From: DOZZ01 sp963792655
GTDB taxonomy: Bacteria > Acidobacteriota > Terriglobia > Bryobacterales > Bryobacteraceae
NCBI GenBank assembly: GCA_963792655.1
Contig: CAWBWU010000003.1
Span: 372,001 to 436,000, forward strand
DNA: 64,000 nt
Direction: 5' to 3'
The position numbers and the translations under genes are program-made. How positions within the stretch are numbered: the first letter of the stretch is position 1; each line of letters begins with the position of its first letter. Under the pieces are notes generated by a model. It saw nothing but the letters and a program-made list of their open reading frames with translations, was not told where the DNA came from and did not search any database. Positions 53,147 through 61,720 of this stretch are shown one piece after another.

Positions 53147-53217
53147 GAGAGTTCTTTGATGTGTGCGAACGCTGGTGCCGAGGTGCAAAATAGCTCAACT
53201 TCGGAAACACGTCCCTA

Positions 53218-56049
53218 TCAACTACAACCTGACGTCCCGCCGCAATTTTCACACTTATAACAACTGCCGTTGCGCGTCATCATGCCTCCGCATTCGGAAC
53301 ACAATGGGGCGTCGGCTACGGAAGCGGCGGAAAACGGTAGCTTGGTTTGCGCGTCGACTTCGGTCTTGCGCAAGGCGCCGCTTTCTCCGGCTTCGCCTGT
53401 GGTCGCATACTCTGCTCCCAGGAACTTCGACGCCAGCCACCGGAAGATGTAATCCGGAATCGACTTCGCGTACGGGATATTCGGATTCCCGGTCCAGCCG
53501 CTCGGTTCGAACCGGACATGACCGAACTTATCGACCAGGAACTTTAACGGTACGCCGTACTGTAGGTTGTAACTGATCGCGGTCGCGAAGCTATCCATCA
53601 AACCGCTGATGGTCGAACCTTCCTTCGCCATCGTGATGAAGATCTCGCCGGGCGTACCGTCCTCGTACATGCCGACCGTGATGTAACCTTCGTGCCCGCC
53701 AATCGAGAACTTATGCGTCAGTGAGTGTCGCTCATCGGGTAACTTACGGCGCACCGGACGATAGACTACCTTCTCCGTCACCTTCTCGACAGTCACCGTC
53801 GTCGCCGTGTTCTTCTTCTCGCCCTTGGCCGTGCCGGAACTCATCGGCTGGACCTTCTTCGAGTTATCGCGATAGATTGCGACCGCCTTCAGGCCCATGC
53901 GCCAGCTTTCGGTGTAGGCATCCATGATGTCCTCCACCGTGCACTCTTCGGGCATGTTGATGGTCTTCGAGATCGCGCCGGATACGAAGGGCTGCACTGC
54001 GCCCATCATTTTCAGGTGACCCATATAGTGAATCGAGCGCATGCCGTTTTGCGGACGGAAGCTGCAATCGAAACAGGCGAGGTGCTCAGGCTTCAGCAAC
54101 GGCGCGCCTTCGATGGTGCCGGTAACGTCAATGTGGCTAACAATCGCCTCCACCTGCTCCGGCGTGTAACCCAGCTTGATCAGCGCCGAAGGTACCGTGT
54201 TGTTGACGATCTTGATTACGCCGCCGCCAACTAACTTCTTGTACTTCACCAGCGCCAGGTCAGGCTCAATGCCGGTAGTGTCGCAATCCATCATGAAACC
54301 GATGGTGCCGGTCGGAGCAATCACTGTCACCTGGCCATTACGGAAGCCGGTCAACTTACCGAGCTCATAGGCGTCATGCCAGGTAGACTTCGCCGCTTCG
54401 TGCAGATCCGCCGGGATGTGCAGGTGATTGATGCCGGTCACAGAATCGCGGTGCATGCCAATCACTTCGAGGAACGGCGCTTCGTTCTTCACATACCCGG
54501 GGAACGGACCCACAGCATCGGCAAGGCGAGCGCTGGTCAGATACGCCTGGCCGCACATCACGGCCGAGATCGCACCAGCATAAGCGCGGCCGGCATCGCT
54601 GTCATAGGGCAAGCCGAAGCTCATCAGCAACGCACCCAGATTCGCAAAACCAAGGCCCAGCGGACGGTAGTCGTGCGAGTTCTGGCCGATCTTTTCCGTC
54701 GGGTAACTCGCGTTATCGACGATGATCTCCTGCGCAACGATCAGGGTGTCTACACCATGACGGAATGCTTCCACATCGAACTGGCCGCTCGCGTTGACGA
54801 ACTTCATCAGGTTCAGCGAAGACAGATTGCAAGCCGAGTCATCGAGGAACATGTACTCCGAGCAAGGGTTCGAGGCATTGATGCGCGCCGTGTTCTTGCA
54901 TGGATGCCAGCGGTTCACCGTGGTGTCGAACTGCATGCCGGGGTCGCCGCACTGGTGCGTGGCTTCAGCGATGTTGTGCATCAGCTCGCGAGCGTTGTAG
55001 CGCTTGACCTTCTCTCCGTTCAGCACGGATTTTGTCCAGTACTCGCCGCCTTCCACCACGGCTTTCATGAACTCATCGTCGGCACGCACGCTGTTGTTTG
55101 CGTTCTGGAAGAAGACACTGCCGTAGGCTTCGCCATCGAGCGAAGAGTCATAACCGGCTTCCACCAGCGTGTAAGCCTTCTTCTCTTCTTTGGCCTTGCA
55201 CCAGATGAAGTTTTCAATGTCGGGATGGCTTGAGTTCAGAATCACCATCTTGGCTGCGCGGCGTGTCTTGCCACCGGACTTGATTACTCCGGCGAACGCG
55301 TCAAAGCCCTTCATGAAGCTAAGTGGGCCGCTTGCTTTACCGCCGCCCGATAAGGTGCCGTTTTCTTCACGCAGCGCGGATAAGTTCGAACCTGTGCCGC
55401 TGCCCCACTTGAATAACATGCCCTCTGTCTTCGCGAGATCCAGAATCGACTCGAGCGAATCCTTCACCGAAACGATGAAGCACGCAGAGCACTGTGGGTG
55501 CTTCTCGCCATTGAGCGGCTTCATCTTGTCGATAGACGGATCGTAGAACCAGCCGTAGCCGCGCTTCTCGGTGTTGACGCCGACGTTGAACCAGACGGGC
55601 GAGTTGAATGCTGCCTTCTGGGTCAGCATCATGTGCGCCAGTTCGGCGCGGAAATTCTCGCCATCTTCCCTGGTCTTGAAGTAGCCTTGGTCAATACCCC
55701 AATCGGCCATCGTGTCGGTGACACGGTGTACCAGTTCCGCTACCGAACGCTCCCGCTCAGGCGAGCCCAATTTTCCATGGAAATATTTACTCGCGACGAT
55801 ATTTGTCGCGGTCTGTGACCAGTCCGCGGGCACTTCAATGTCGCGCTGCTCGAAAATGGTCGACCCTTTATCGTTCCCGATCGACGCTGTGCGCGTCTCC
55901 CAAAGCACATCGTCGTAGGGCGTCTTGCCGGCCTCTAGCTTCGACGTGAAGTATTTCGGAAACGAGACTCCGGTACGCTTACGAGGTCCGGATTCGGTGG
56001 TCTTGAGGTGTTTGACTTTCGAGGAGAGATCGACGCTGAGCTGGCCCAT
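53218..56049 (-). CDS. nrdJ: Vitamin B12-dependent (class II) ribonucleotide reductase
   Basis: An intact 943-residue class II reductase that makes deoxynucleotides with adenosylcobalamin. The glycyl-like active site NPCSE (about 394-398, with catalytic Asn, Cys, Glu), the upstream HPQCSACF cysteine region, GSGTGSNLSAL and APTGTIGFMMDCDTTGIEPD are conserved. The C-terminal zinc ribbon CSECGG ... CYKCENCGG (about 919-940) includes redox-active cysteines. ATG 56049 is preceded by AAAGGAG. No cobalamin riboswitch is recognised upstream; instead two NrdR-box candidates overlap its promoter. Confidence 0.97.
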   Translation of the reverse strand: MGQLSVDLSSKVKHLKTTESGPRKRTGVSFPKYFTSKLEAGKTPYDDVLWETRTASIGNDKGSTIFEQRDIEVPADWSQTATNIVASKYFHGKLGSPERERSVAELVHRVTDTMADWGIDQGYFKTREDGENFRAELAHMMLTQKAAFNSPVWFNVGVNTEKRGYGWFYDPSIDKMKPLNGEKHPQCSACFIVSVKDSLESILDLAKTEGMLFKWGSGTGSNLSALREENGTLSGGGKASGPLSFMKGFDAFAGVIKSGGKTRRAAKMVILNSSHPDIENFIWCKAKEEKKAYTLVEAGYDSSLDGEAYGSVFFQNANNSVRADDEFMKAVVEGGEYWTKSVLNGEKVKRYNARELMHNIAEATHQCGDPGMQFDTTVNRWHPCKNTARINASNPCSEYMFLDDSACNLSSLNLMKFVNASGQFDVEAFRHGVDTLIVAQEIIVDNASYPTEKIGQNSHDYRPLGLGFANLGALLMSFGLPYDSDAGRAYAGAISAVMCGQAYLTSARLADAVGPFPGYVKNEAPFLEVIGMHRDSVTGINHLHIPADLHEAAKSTWHDAYELGKLTGFRNGQVTVIAPTGTIGFMMDCDTTGIEPDLALVKYKKLVGGGVIKIVNNTVPSALIKLGYTPEQVEAIVSHIDVTGTIEGAPLLKPEHLACFDCSFRPQNGMRSIHYMGHLKMMGAVQPFVSGAISKTINMPEECTVEDIMDAYTESWRMGLKAVAIYRDNSKKVQPMSSGTAKGEKKNTATTVTVEKVTEKVVYRPVRRKLPDERHSLTHKFSIGGHEGYITVGMYEDGTPGEIFITMAKEGSTISGLMDSFATAISYNLQYGVPLKFLVDKFGHVRFEPSGWTGNPNIPYAKSIPDYIFRWLASKFLGAEYATTGEAGESGALRKTEVDAQTKLPFSAASVADAPLCSECGGMMTRNGSCYKCENCGGTSGCS

Positions 56050-56093
56050 GGCTGGCTCCTTTCGTGGTTGCGCTGTTGCTGACGGCAGTTGCC

Positions 56094-56123
56094 AATTTAC
56101 CCAACATGTAGTGGTCGGGTCAA
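56094..56123 (-). promoter_or_regulatory. Candidate nrdJ promoter
   Basis: On the minus strand TTGACC (56123-56118) and TAAATT (56099-56094) are 18 bases apart, ending 45 bases before the nrdJ ATG. NrdR-box candidates lie inside the spacer and just upstream of the -35. Confidence 0.5.
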
Positions 56124-56145
56124 GAATTATTTCTATATAAAGTAT
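56099..56145. promoter_or_regulatory. Two tandem NrdR-box candidates, 31 bases apart
   Basis: Box 1 (56099-56114, acccaacatgtagtgg) matches the 16-base NrdR palindrome acaCwAtATaTwGtgt at 12 positions, including every strongly conserved one. Box 2 (56130-56145, tttctatataaagtat) matches at 11. Start-to-start spacing is 31 bases, three helical turns, as is usual for NrdR pairs. Box 1 sits between the -35 and -10 of nrdJ and box 2 directly upstream, a repressing geometry. The nrdR gene itself is not in the window. Confidence 0.6.
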
Positions 56146-56222
56146 AGCAGTTTCTAAGTGGTTTGATTACAGAAAGATGGCGACGGGCATCCACAGGATT
56201 TGCAGATTTCCACAGGAGACGC

Positions 56223-56258
56223 AAAAAAAGCCGGACGGCCAATTCGGCGCCGCCCGGC
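56223..56258 (-). terminator. Intrinsic terminator of the gene at 56283
   Basis: GCCGG...CGGC (56230-56240) pairs with GCCG...CCGGC (56249-56258); on the minus strand the hairpin is followed by seven T (56229-56223). It lies 24 bases after the stop codon of the secreted-protein gene and insulates nrdJ from it. Confidence 0.8.
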
Positions 56259-56282
56259 AAGTAAAGCGAAGGATGACTGAGT

Positions 56283-56786
56283 TTACAGAGCGCTTAGGAT
56301 GTGGTTCAGTGCGCCCGTGATTGCCGTCAGAGAACCGTTGCTATCGAGCAGGTGAACCACTGCACAAAGCAGGTTGCCCAGCAGGTTGCCGGGAGCCGCC
56401 GTGGCCGTAATCACCAGGTCAATTGGAGCGAGCGAAACATTCAGACCGAGCAGAGTGAGGTTGATCGCCCCAGTATGCAGGCTGAGGATGTCACACGTTC
56501 CGGTAAAGCCAGTTAACGGAATCGAGATAGGAACGTTGGTAATGCTGCCGAGAGCGGCGCCAGTCGGACCGGTCAGAGACCCAGTGATGGTGCCAACCGC
56601 GTTTACTACACCGTTCACAAGCTGGAACCCCGTCGTGGTGATGGAACCGGTGAAGGTGCCGACACCGGGAACGGTTTGCGTAACACCGGTAACCAGGCTG
56701 TTCGTGTGAGTTGCGGCGGAAACAGTTGCAGGCACGAAAGCCAACAACATAAGTGCAAGCAATGCGATCGTTACTTTCAGTTTCAT
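56283..56786 (-). CDS. Secreted protein of unknown function with a conserved-looking C-terminal cysteine motif
   Basis: A 167-residue protein with a signal peptide (MKLKVTIALLALMLLAFVPATVSA). The mature part is glycine/threonine- and leucine-rich, with TCDILSLHTGAINLTLLGLN and GNLLGNLLCAVVHLL, two cysteines that could be paired. I recall a widespread secreted domain with this GNLLGNLLCAV signature in soil bacteria but no function for it. It has its own terminator, a GGAGG ribosome site and a structured leader, so it is a single, probably well expressed gene. Confidence 0.78.
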   Translation of the reverse strand: MKLKVTIALLALMLLAFVPATVSAATHTNSLVTGVTQTVPGVGTFTGSITTTGFQLVNGVVNAVGTITGSLTGPTGAALGSITNVPISIPLTGFTGTCDILSLHTGAINLTLLGLNVSLAPIDLVITATAAPGNLLGNLLCAVVHLLDSNGSLTAITGALNHILSAL

Positions 56787-56791
56787 TCTTC

Positions 56792-56854
56792 CTCCAGAAG
56801 TAGCAGCACCGAGGCTGCGGAAACTCTGGAGCAATCGGCATCCCACGCATGCCG
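56792..56854 (-). promoter_or_regulatory. Structured leader that can sequester the ribosome site
   Basis: In the transcript, CTCCAGA (56831-56825) pairs with TCTGGAG (56798-56792) around an inner GCAGC/GCTGC stem, and four of the five bases of GGAGG (56795-56791) lie in this helix. A second hairpin just upstream pairs CGGCAT (56854-56849) with ATGCCG (56841-56836). The gene start is 56786. A translational switch is inferred from base pairing only. Confidence 0.45.
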
Positions 56855-56948
56855 GAGATTACAAATGTTAGTACAGAAACACAGCTAACAAAAGCACTTA
56901 CTCAGTGCTACGCAGGTGGTAAAAACTGGCTACCTTCGTAACCGAAGT

Positions 56949-58316
56949 TTATATCTTTTGTTTTTTCCAATTACCCTGCCGGAACATGATGACCGCGATC
57001 ACGGTCAGCGTAACGTCTGCAATCGGAACGGCAGTAAAGGCTCCTTCAACACCCATACTTGTCCGGAACGCCAGCATCCACGCAATCGGAAGCTGCACCA
57101 CCCAGAACGCGGCAAAGTTCATCAGCGTCGGCGTCAGCGTATCGCCCGCGCCATTGAACGCCTGCACCAGAACCATGCCCCATGCATAACTGAAGTAGCA
57201 GTAGCTGATGGTGCGCAGGCACTCCGTGGCTACCCGGGAAACGTTGGAGTCCGTCGTGAAGAAAGCGACGATCGGCGCGGGAGAAAAGATGAAGACTGCA
57301 GAGACGAGTAACAGGAAAGCGCAGTTGAAGGCCGCCGCACGGTAGACCGAGGCCTCTGCGCGTTCGGGCTTCCCCGCTCCTAAATTTTGGCCCACCATTG
57401 TGGCTGCGGCGTTCGACAAACCCCAAGAAGGCAGGATGGTGAAAATCACCAGCCGGATGGCAATCGTGTAGCCCGCCACCGCAGCGCTTCCGAAGGCAGA
57501 AATGATACGCACCAGCGCAATCCAACTGGCCGTCACCACGAGAAACTGCACGATGCCGGTGATTGACACGCGCACCAGCTTTCGCAGCACCTCGATATTG
57601 AGCCGCAGTTGTTGCCAACCAATGGTCAGACGGCTGCGGCCGCCGAACAGCAGGAACAGTTGAAAGCACACGCCGAGTCCGCGCCCGGTCGTTGTCGCAA
57701 CCGATGCGCCCACCACGCCCAGCTTCGGGAAAAAGAGCCAGCCGTTGATCAGGCACGGATCGAGAACGATGTTGATGGCATTCGCGAACCAGAGAACCTG
57801 CATAGCGAGCGCAGCGTCCCCCGCACCGCGAAAGATGGCGTTGATTAAGAAGAGCAGGAAGATCACGATCGAGCCGCCGAGCATGATCTGCGTGTAGTGC
57901 GTGCCGGTCTGAATGATGGACGCGCTCGCCCCCATGATGCGCAACAGGTCCGCCGCAAAAACAAGACCGATAACACCTACGATTACCGACACACAGATGC
58001 CGGCTGCGATCGCCTGAACGGCAGCGATGCTCGCGCCTTCCGGATCTTTCTCGCCGATGCGGCGCGCGACAAATGCGGTGGTGGCAATGCTCAGGCCGAT
58101 GGCGACGCCGAAGATGATCGTCAGCAGCGACTCGGTCAGACCGACGGTGCTGATCGCGTCGGAGCCAAGGCGCGAGACGAAGAAGACGTCGACGAGTCCG
58201 AAGAGCGACTCCATGACCATCTCGAGGATCATGGGAATCGCCAGCAGCGTGATGGCGCGATTGATGCTCCCTGTTGTGAAGTCCTGATGCGTACCGAAAA
58301 GGGCTTCTCTCAACAT
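56949..58316 (-). CDS. MATE-family multidrug efflux transporter
   Basis: A 455-residue transporter with 12 predicted membrane segments in two homologous halves. The N-terminal LAIPMILEMVMESLFGLVDVFFVSRLGSDAIS and the matching TMVGQNLGAGKPERAEASV in the second half are typical of MATE proteins, which export cationic drugs or metabolites using Na+ or H+. It ends in a basic tail (RQGNWKKQK). The start lies eight bases after the serA stop on the same strand, so it may be read as the last gene of the serine operon; a link to serine metabolism is not known. Confidence 0.92.
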   Translation of the reverse strand: MLREALFGTHQDFTTGSINRAITLLAIPMILEMVMESLFGLVDVFFVSRLGSDAISTVGLTESLLTIIFGVAIGLSIATTAFVARRIGEKDPEGASIAAVQAIAAGICVSVIVGVIGLVFAADLLRIMGASASIIQTGTHYTQIMLGGSIVIFLLFLINAIFRGAGDAALAMQVLWFANAINIVLDPCLINGWLFFPKLGVVGASVATTTGRGLGVCFQLFLLFGGRSRLTIGWQQLRLNIEVLRKLVRVSITGIVQFLVVTASWIALVRIISAFGSAAVAGYTIAIRLVIFTILPSWGLSNAAATMVGQNLGAGKPERAEASVYRAAAFNCAFLLLVSAVFIFSPAPIVAFFTTDSNVSRVATECLRTISYCYFSYAWGMVLVQAFNGAGDTLTPTLMNFAAFWVVQLPIAWMLAFRTSMGVEGAFTAVPIADVTLTVIAVIMFRQGNWKKQKI

Positions 58317-58324
58317 GGAGAAAG

Positions 58325-59912
58325 TTAGCCTAACACTCGACGGAGCGCGCCGAGTTTGACGGCGGGGTTCGCCATCAATTCACGTAGGACGGAATCGGGC
58401 ACTGTCGCGTCGGTGGAGATGACCGCGATCGCTTCTTTGTGACCGTCCACCGCGGTATCGCGGCGGCCCAGCGAGAAGTTCGCGATGTTGATCTGATTTT
58501 TCCCCAGCACCGCGCCCACGTGGCCGATGACGCCAGGCACGTCTTCGTTCTTCATGACGATCAGGTGGCCATCGAGCGGAGCCTCGCAGTAGATGCCATC
58601 GATCTGCAGCAAACGCGGACGTCCGAGCAGCACCGCACCTTCGAGCACCGTGGGGCCGGCGTTCGTAATCAACTCGAGGCGAATCGTATCGGAGTGACCC
58701 GAGCGCGGTTCACGCGATTCCGAAACGCTCCAGCCGCGTTCACCAGCGATCTGCATCGCGTTGATCAGGTTCGCGCGTTGGGCAGCACTGCGATTGAGCA
58801 CTCCGGCGATTGCCGGAGTTGCGCAGCAGGCTGGTATTGCTGTCAGCGATGCGGCCGTTGTAAGTCAACCGCACAGCGCTAGGGTTGCCGAGCGCCAGGT
58901 GCGCTGCGAAGTTGCCCAGCGCTTCAGCAAGCTCGACATAAGGACCAAGCGCGCGGTACTGATCGGGCGTGAGCGCCGGCATGTTGACCGCGTTGATGGC
59001 CACACCGCTTTTCAGATACTCCACCATCTGTTCGGCGATGCGCACGCCGACAATCTCCTGCGCTTCTTCGGTCGAGCCACCGATGTGCGGCGTTGCGATC
59101 AGCGAGTCCATCTGGAAGATGGCTTCCGTTACCGGCGGAGGTTCCACGCGAAACACATCGAGCGCGGCGCCCGCCACAATGCCGGACTGCATTGCCTCTG
59201 CAAGTGCTTCGGTGTTGACGAGTTCGCCGCGCGCGCAGTTGACGATGCGTACACCGCGCTTCATCTTCGCGAAGTTGGCGGCGTTGAGCAGATTATCGGT
59301 CTCGGGCGTGAGCGAAACGTGCAGCGTGATGTAGTCGCTCTGCGCGAAAAGCTCATCGAGCGAAATGAGTTCGATCCCGAGGTCTTTCGCGATCTGCGCC
59401 GTGACGTAGGGATCGCTCGCCACAATGCGCATTTCGAAGGCACGCGCGCGCTTGGCCACTTCACGGCCGATGCTGCCGAGTCCGCAGATGCCGATGGTCT
59501 TACCCCGCAGCTCACTGCCGAGGAATTTCTTCTTCTCCCACTTGCCGGCCTTCGTCGAAACAGTGGCCTGCGGAATGAAACGAGCCATGCCGAGCATCAA
59601 CGCAAAGGCGTGCTCCGCGACCGAGATGGCGTTACCGCCGGGCGTGTTCATCACGAGCACACCGGCTGCGGTGGATGCATCCAGATGAACGTTGTCGACG
59701 CCCACACCGGCGCGCCCGATCACACGCAGTTTCTTGGCAACGGACAACACGCTCTCGTCCACCTGCACTGCGCTGCGAACGACAAGCGCATCGGCTTCGG
59801 GAAGATGCTGGCGAAACTCTTTCGGGTTCGAAACGATGACGTTCCAGCCCGGCTGCGCACGGAATAGCTCCAGGCCAGCCTCAGCCATCGGCTCGGCGAC
59901 AAGTATGTTCAT
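58325..59912 (-). CDS. serA: D-3-phosphoglycerate dehydrogenase, one frameshift
   Basis: SerA oxidises 3-phosphoglycerate, the first step of serine synthesis. The substrate and NAD domains carry RAGVGVDNVHLDASTAAGV, GICGLGSIGREVAKRA (dinucleotide fold, about 145-160), NCARGELVN (catalytic Arg) and ATPHIGGSTEEAQ (catalytic His). An intervening domain and a C-terminal ACT domain follow (VPGVIGHVGAVLGKNQINIANFSLGR region), which usually mediates serine feedback. An extra A near 58811 separates the two parts (expected SGIAGVLNRSA). Total length about 528 residues is normal for the long type. Confidence 0.93.
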
Positions 59913-59927
59913 GAATGTCCTTTTCGT

Positions 59928-61178
59928 TCAAGCAGTGGCAAGATGCGCGGCCGCGGGGCTCGATGCACATTTGCACTCACGCCATCCAGTGCCGCAGCCC
60001 TGACCAGCACGCGAGCAGGACGCGTTCTGCTTCTGCACTTCCATATAGAACTGCTGCACGGCAGCGACGCCCGTGCCAAACGGAACCGGATGGCCGTTCG
60101 CGTTCATGATGATTTCCAGTTCCGCGATGATGCTGAACAGATCGGCGAAATCGAAGTAGCCGATGTGCGCCAACCGGAAGATCTGGCCCTGCATGCTGCC
60201 CTGCCCGTTCGTGATGATGGAGCCGAAGCGCGTGCGAAACTCTTTGACGAACACGCCCGAATCCATCCCCGCCGGCGCCTTCACGGCAGTGACCGCACTG
60301 CCCGGCGACTCGGCTGCAAACAGTTCGAGCCCGAGCGCCTGGATGGCGCGGCGGGTTGCGCATGCCAGATGCTGCGCGTTCTCAATCACCTGCGGCATGC
60401 CGAGTTTCTTGATGTACTTCAACGCTTCGCCCAAAGCCAGGATGAGCGAAGTCGCGGGCGTCCAACTGGAATCACCTGCATCCGCACTCTTCTTTTCTTT
60501 CTTCAGATTGAAGTAGTAGTGCGGCAGCGTCGCCGTTTCCGCATGCTTCCACGCCTTGGGGCCGACGATGACGAAGGCGAGACCCGGCGGAATCATAAAC
60601 GCCTTCTGCGAACCACCAATCACGACATCGAGATTCCAATTGTCGATATCGAGCGGCATGGTGCCCATACCGGTGATGGCATCGACGACGAAGATGGCAT
60701 CGGTCTTCGCCACCATGGCGCCGATGGTGCGAATGTCGTGCTCTGCTCCGGTCGATGTTTCTGAGGCTTGAATGAACACGCCGCGGGTTGCAGGTTCCGC
60801 TTGCAACGCAGCTTGTACCCGATCGGGCGTGACGACTTGCCCATACTCCGCCTTCAGCAAAGTGACTTCGAGCCCGTATGCTTTCGCGATCTCCGCCCAG
60901 CGCTCGCCGAACTTCCCAGCCGAGCACACGATGACCTTGTCGCCCCGCGAAAACAGGTTCGAGACCGCCGCATCCATCCCGCCGGTTCCTGAAGCTGCGA
61001 ACATCAGCACGTCGTGCGACGTTGCGAGCACTTCCTTCAGATCGGCCAGCGCTGTTTCATAGATCTTGCGGAAATCAGCCGTGCGGTGATGAACGTCCGA
61101 AGCCATCATCGCGTGCAGTGCAGGCGGATAGAGAGGCGTCGGGCCAGGAGTCAGCAAACGTTGTTTCTTAATGTGCAT
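59928..61178 (-). CDS. Class V aminotransferase (serine-glyoxylate/alanine-glyoxylate or phosphoserine type)
   Basis: A 416-residue PLP enzyme of the class V family. LLTPGPTPLYPPALHAM opens it, AASGTGGMDAAVSNL binds the cofactor phosphate, VVDAITGMGTMPLD includes the PLP-binding Asp, and GGSQKAFMIPPGLAF has the Schiff-base Lys. It is 15 bases upstream of serA, so conversion of phosphohydroxypyruvate to phosphoserine is a good guess for this subgroup. The last 30 residues (CSRAGQGCGTGWRECKC) are an unusual cysteine-rich tail. ATG 61178 is chosen for its family-like N-terminus. Confidence 0.87.
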   Translation of the reverse strand: MHIKKQRLLTPGPTPLYPPALHAMMASDVHHRTADFRKIYETALADLKEVLATSHDVLMFAASGTGGMDAAVSNLFSRGDKVIVCSAGKFGERWAEIAKAYGLEVTLLKAEYGQVVTPDRVQAALQAEPATRGVFIQASETSTGAEHDIRTIGAMVAKTDAIFVVDAITGMGTMPLDIDNWNLDVVIGGSQKAFMIPPGLAFVIVGPKAWKHAETATLPHYYFNLKKEKKSADAGDSSWTPATSLILALGEALKYIKKLGMPQVIENAQHLACATRRAIQALGLELFAAESPGSAVTAVKAPAGMDSGVFVKEFRTRFGSIITNGQGSMQGQIFRLAHIGYFDFADLFSIIAELEIIMNANGHPVPFGTGVAAVQQFYMEVQKQNASCSRAGQGCGTGWRECKCASSPAAAHLATA

Positions 61179-61273
61179 GGAGGAAGGTAGAACGGGTTGA
61201 GCACGTGTCGCAGCGGATAACAACACCGCTGTTTTTCGACACGCTTCGTAAACCATTTAGAATAGCAGACACC

Positions 61274-61720
61274 ATGCCGTTACTTGACCAGATACAAACC
61301 GATCTGGTGGCCGCGATGAAGGCTCATGACGAAGCGCGTTTGAGCGCTGTTCGCATGATCAAAGCCGCCCTGAAGAAGCACGAAATCGACGCGATGAAGC
61401 CGCTAGACGAAGCCACTGAACAGCAGGTGCTGAAGAGCCTGGTGAAGCAACGGCAGGACGCGGCGGACATGTTTCGCAAGGGCGGCCGTGAAGAGCAGGC
61501 CCGGAAAGAAGAGGCGGAGCGTACGCTGATCGAATCGTATTTGCCGGCCGCCGCGTCTTCGCAAGATATCGATTCCGCGGTGGAAGCTGCGATTGTAGAG
61601 CACAATGCAACATCTGCAAAGCATATGGGTCTGGTCATGAAGACAGTGCAGGCGAAGTTGGCGGGCAAAACAGTGGATGGAAAATCTCTGAGTGAAAAGG
61701 TAAAGGCACGCCTCGCATGA
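61274..61720 (+). CDS. YqeY/GatB-tail-like protein
   Basis: A 148-residue helical protein of the YqeY family, homologous to the tRNA-binding tail of GatB. MPLLDQIQTDLVAAMKAHDE, LSAVRMIKAALKKHEID and the C-terminal MGLVMKTVQAKLAGKTVDGK are typical. ATG 61274 is chosen as the family start over the outer 61205. Its stop overlaps the OPT-transporter start by four bases (ATGA), so the two are translationally coupled. The exact role of YqeY is unknown. Confidence 0.93.
   Translation: MPLLDQIQTDLVAAMKAHDEARLSAVRMIKAALKKHEIDAMKPLDEATEQQVLKSLVKQRQDAADMFRKGGREEQARKEEAERTLIESYLPAAASSQDIDSAVEAAIVEHNATSAKHMGLVMKTVQAKLAGKTVDGKSLSEKVKARLA

Noticed and set aside
56050..56282. Cobalamin riboswitch upstream of nrdJ
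   Set aside because: No B12-box-like core or long leader is visible; the space holds promoter, NrdR-box candidates and a terminator of the neighbour.
3640..58820. Programmed ribosomal frameshifting in thrC, ROK, serA and others
   Set aside because: No consistent slippery site plus stimulator; the indels are scattered, mostly +1, and strike many unrelated housekeeping genes.
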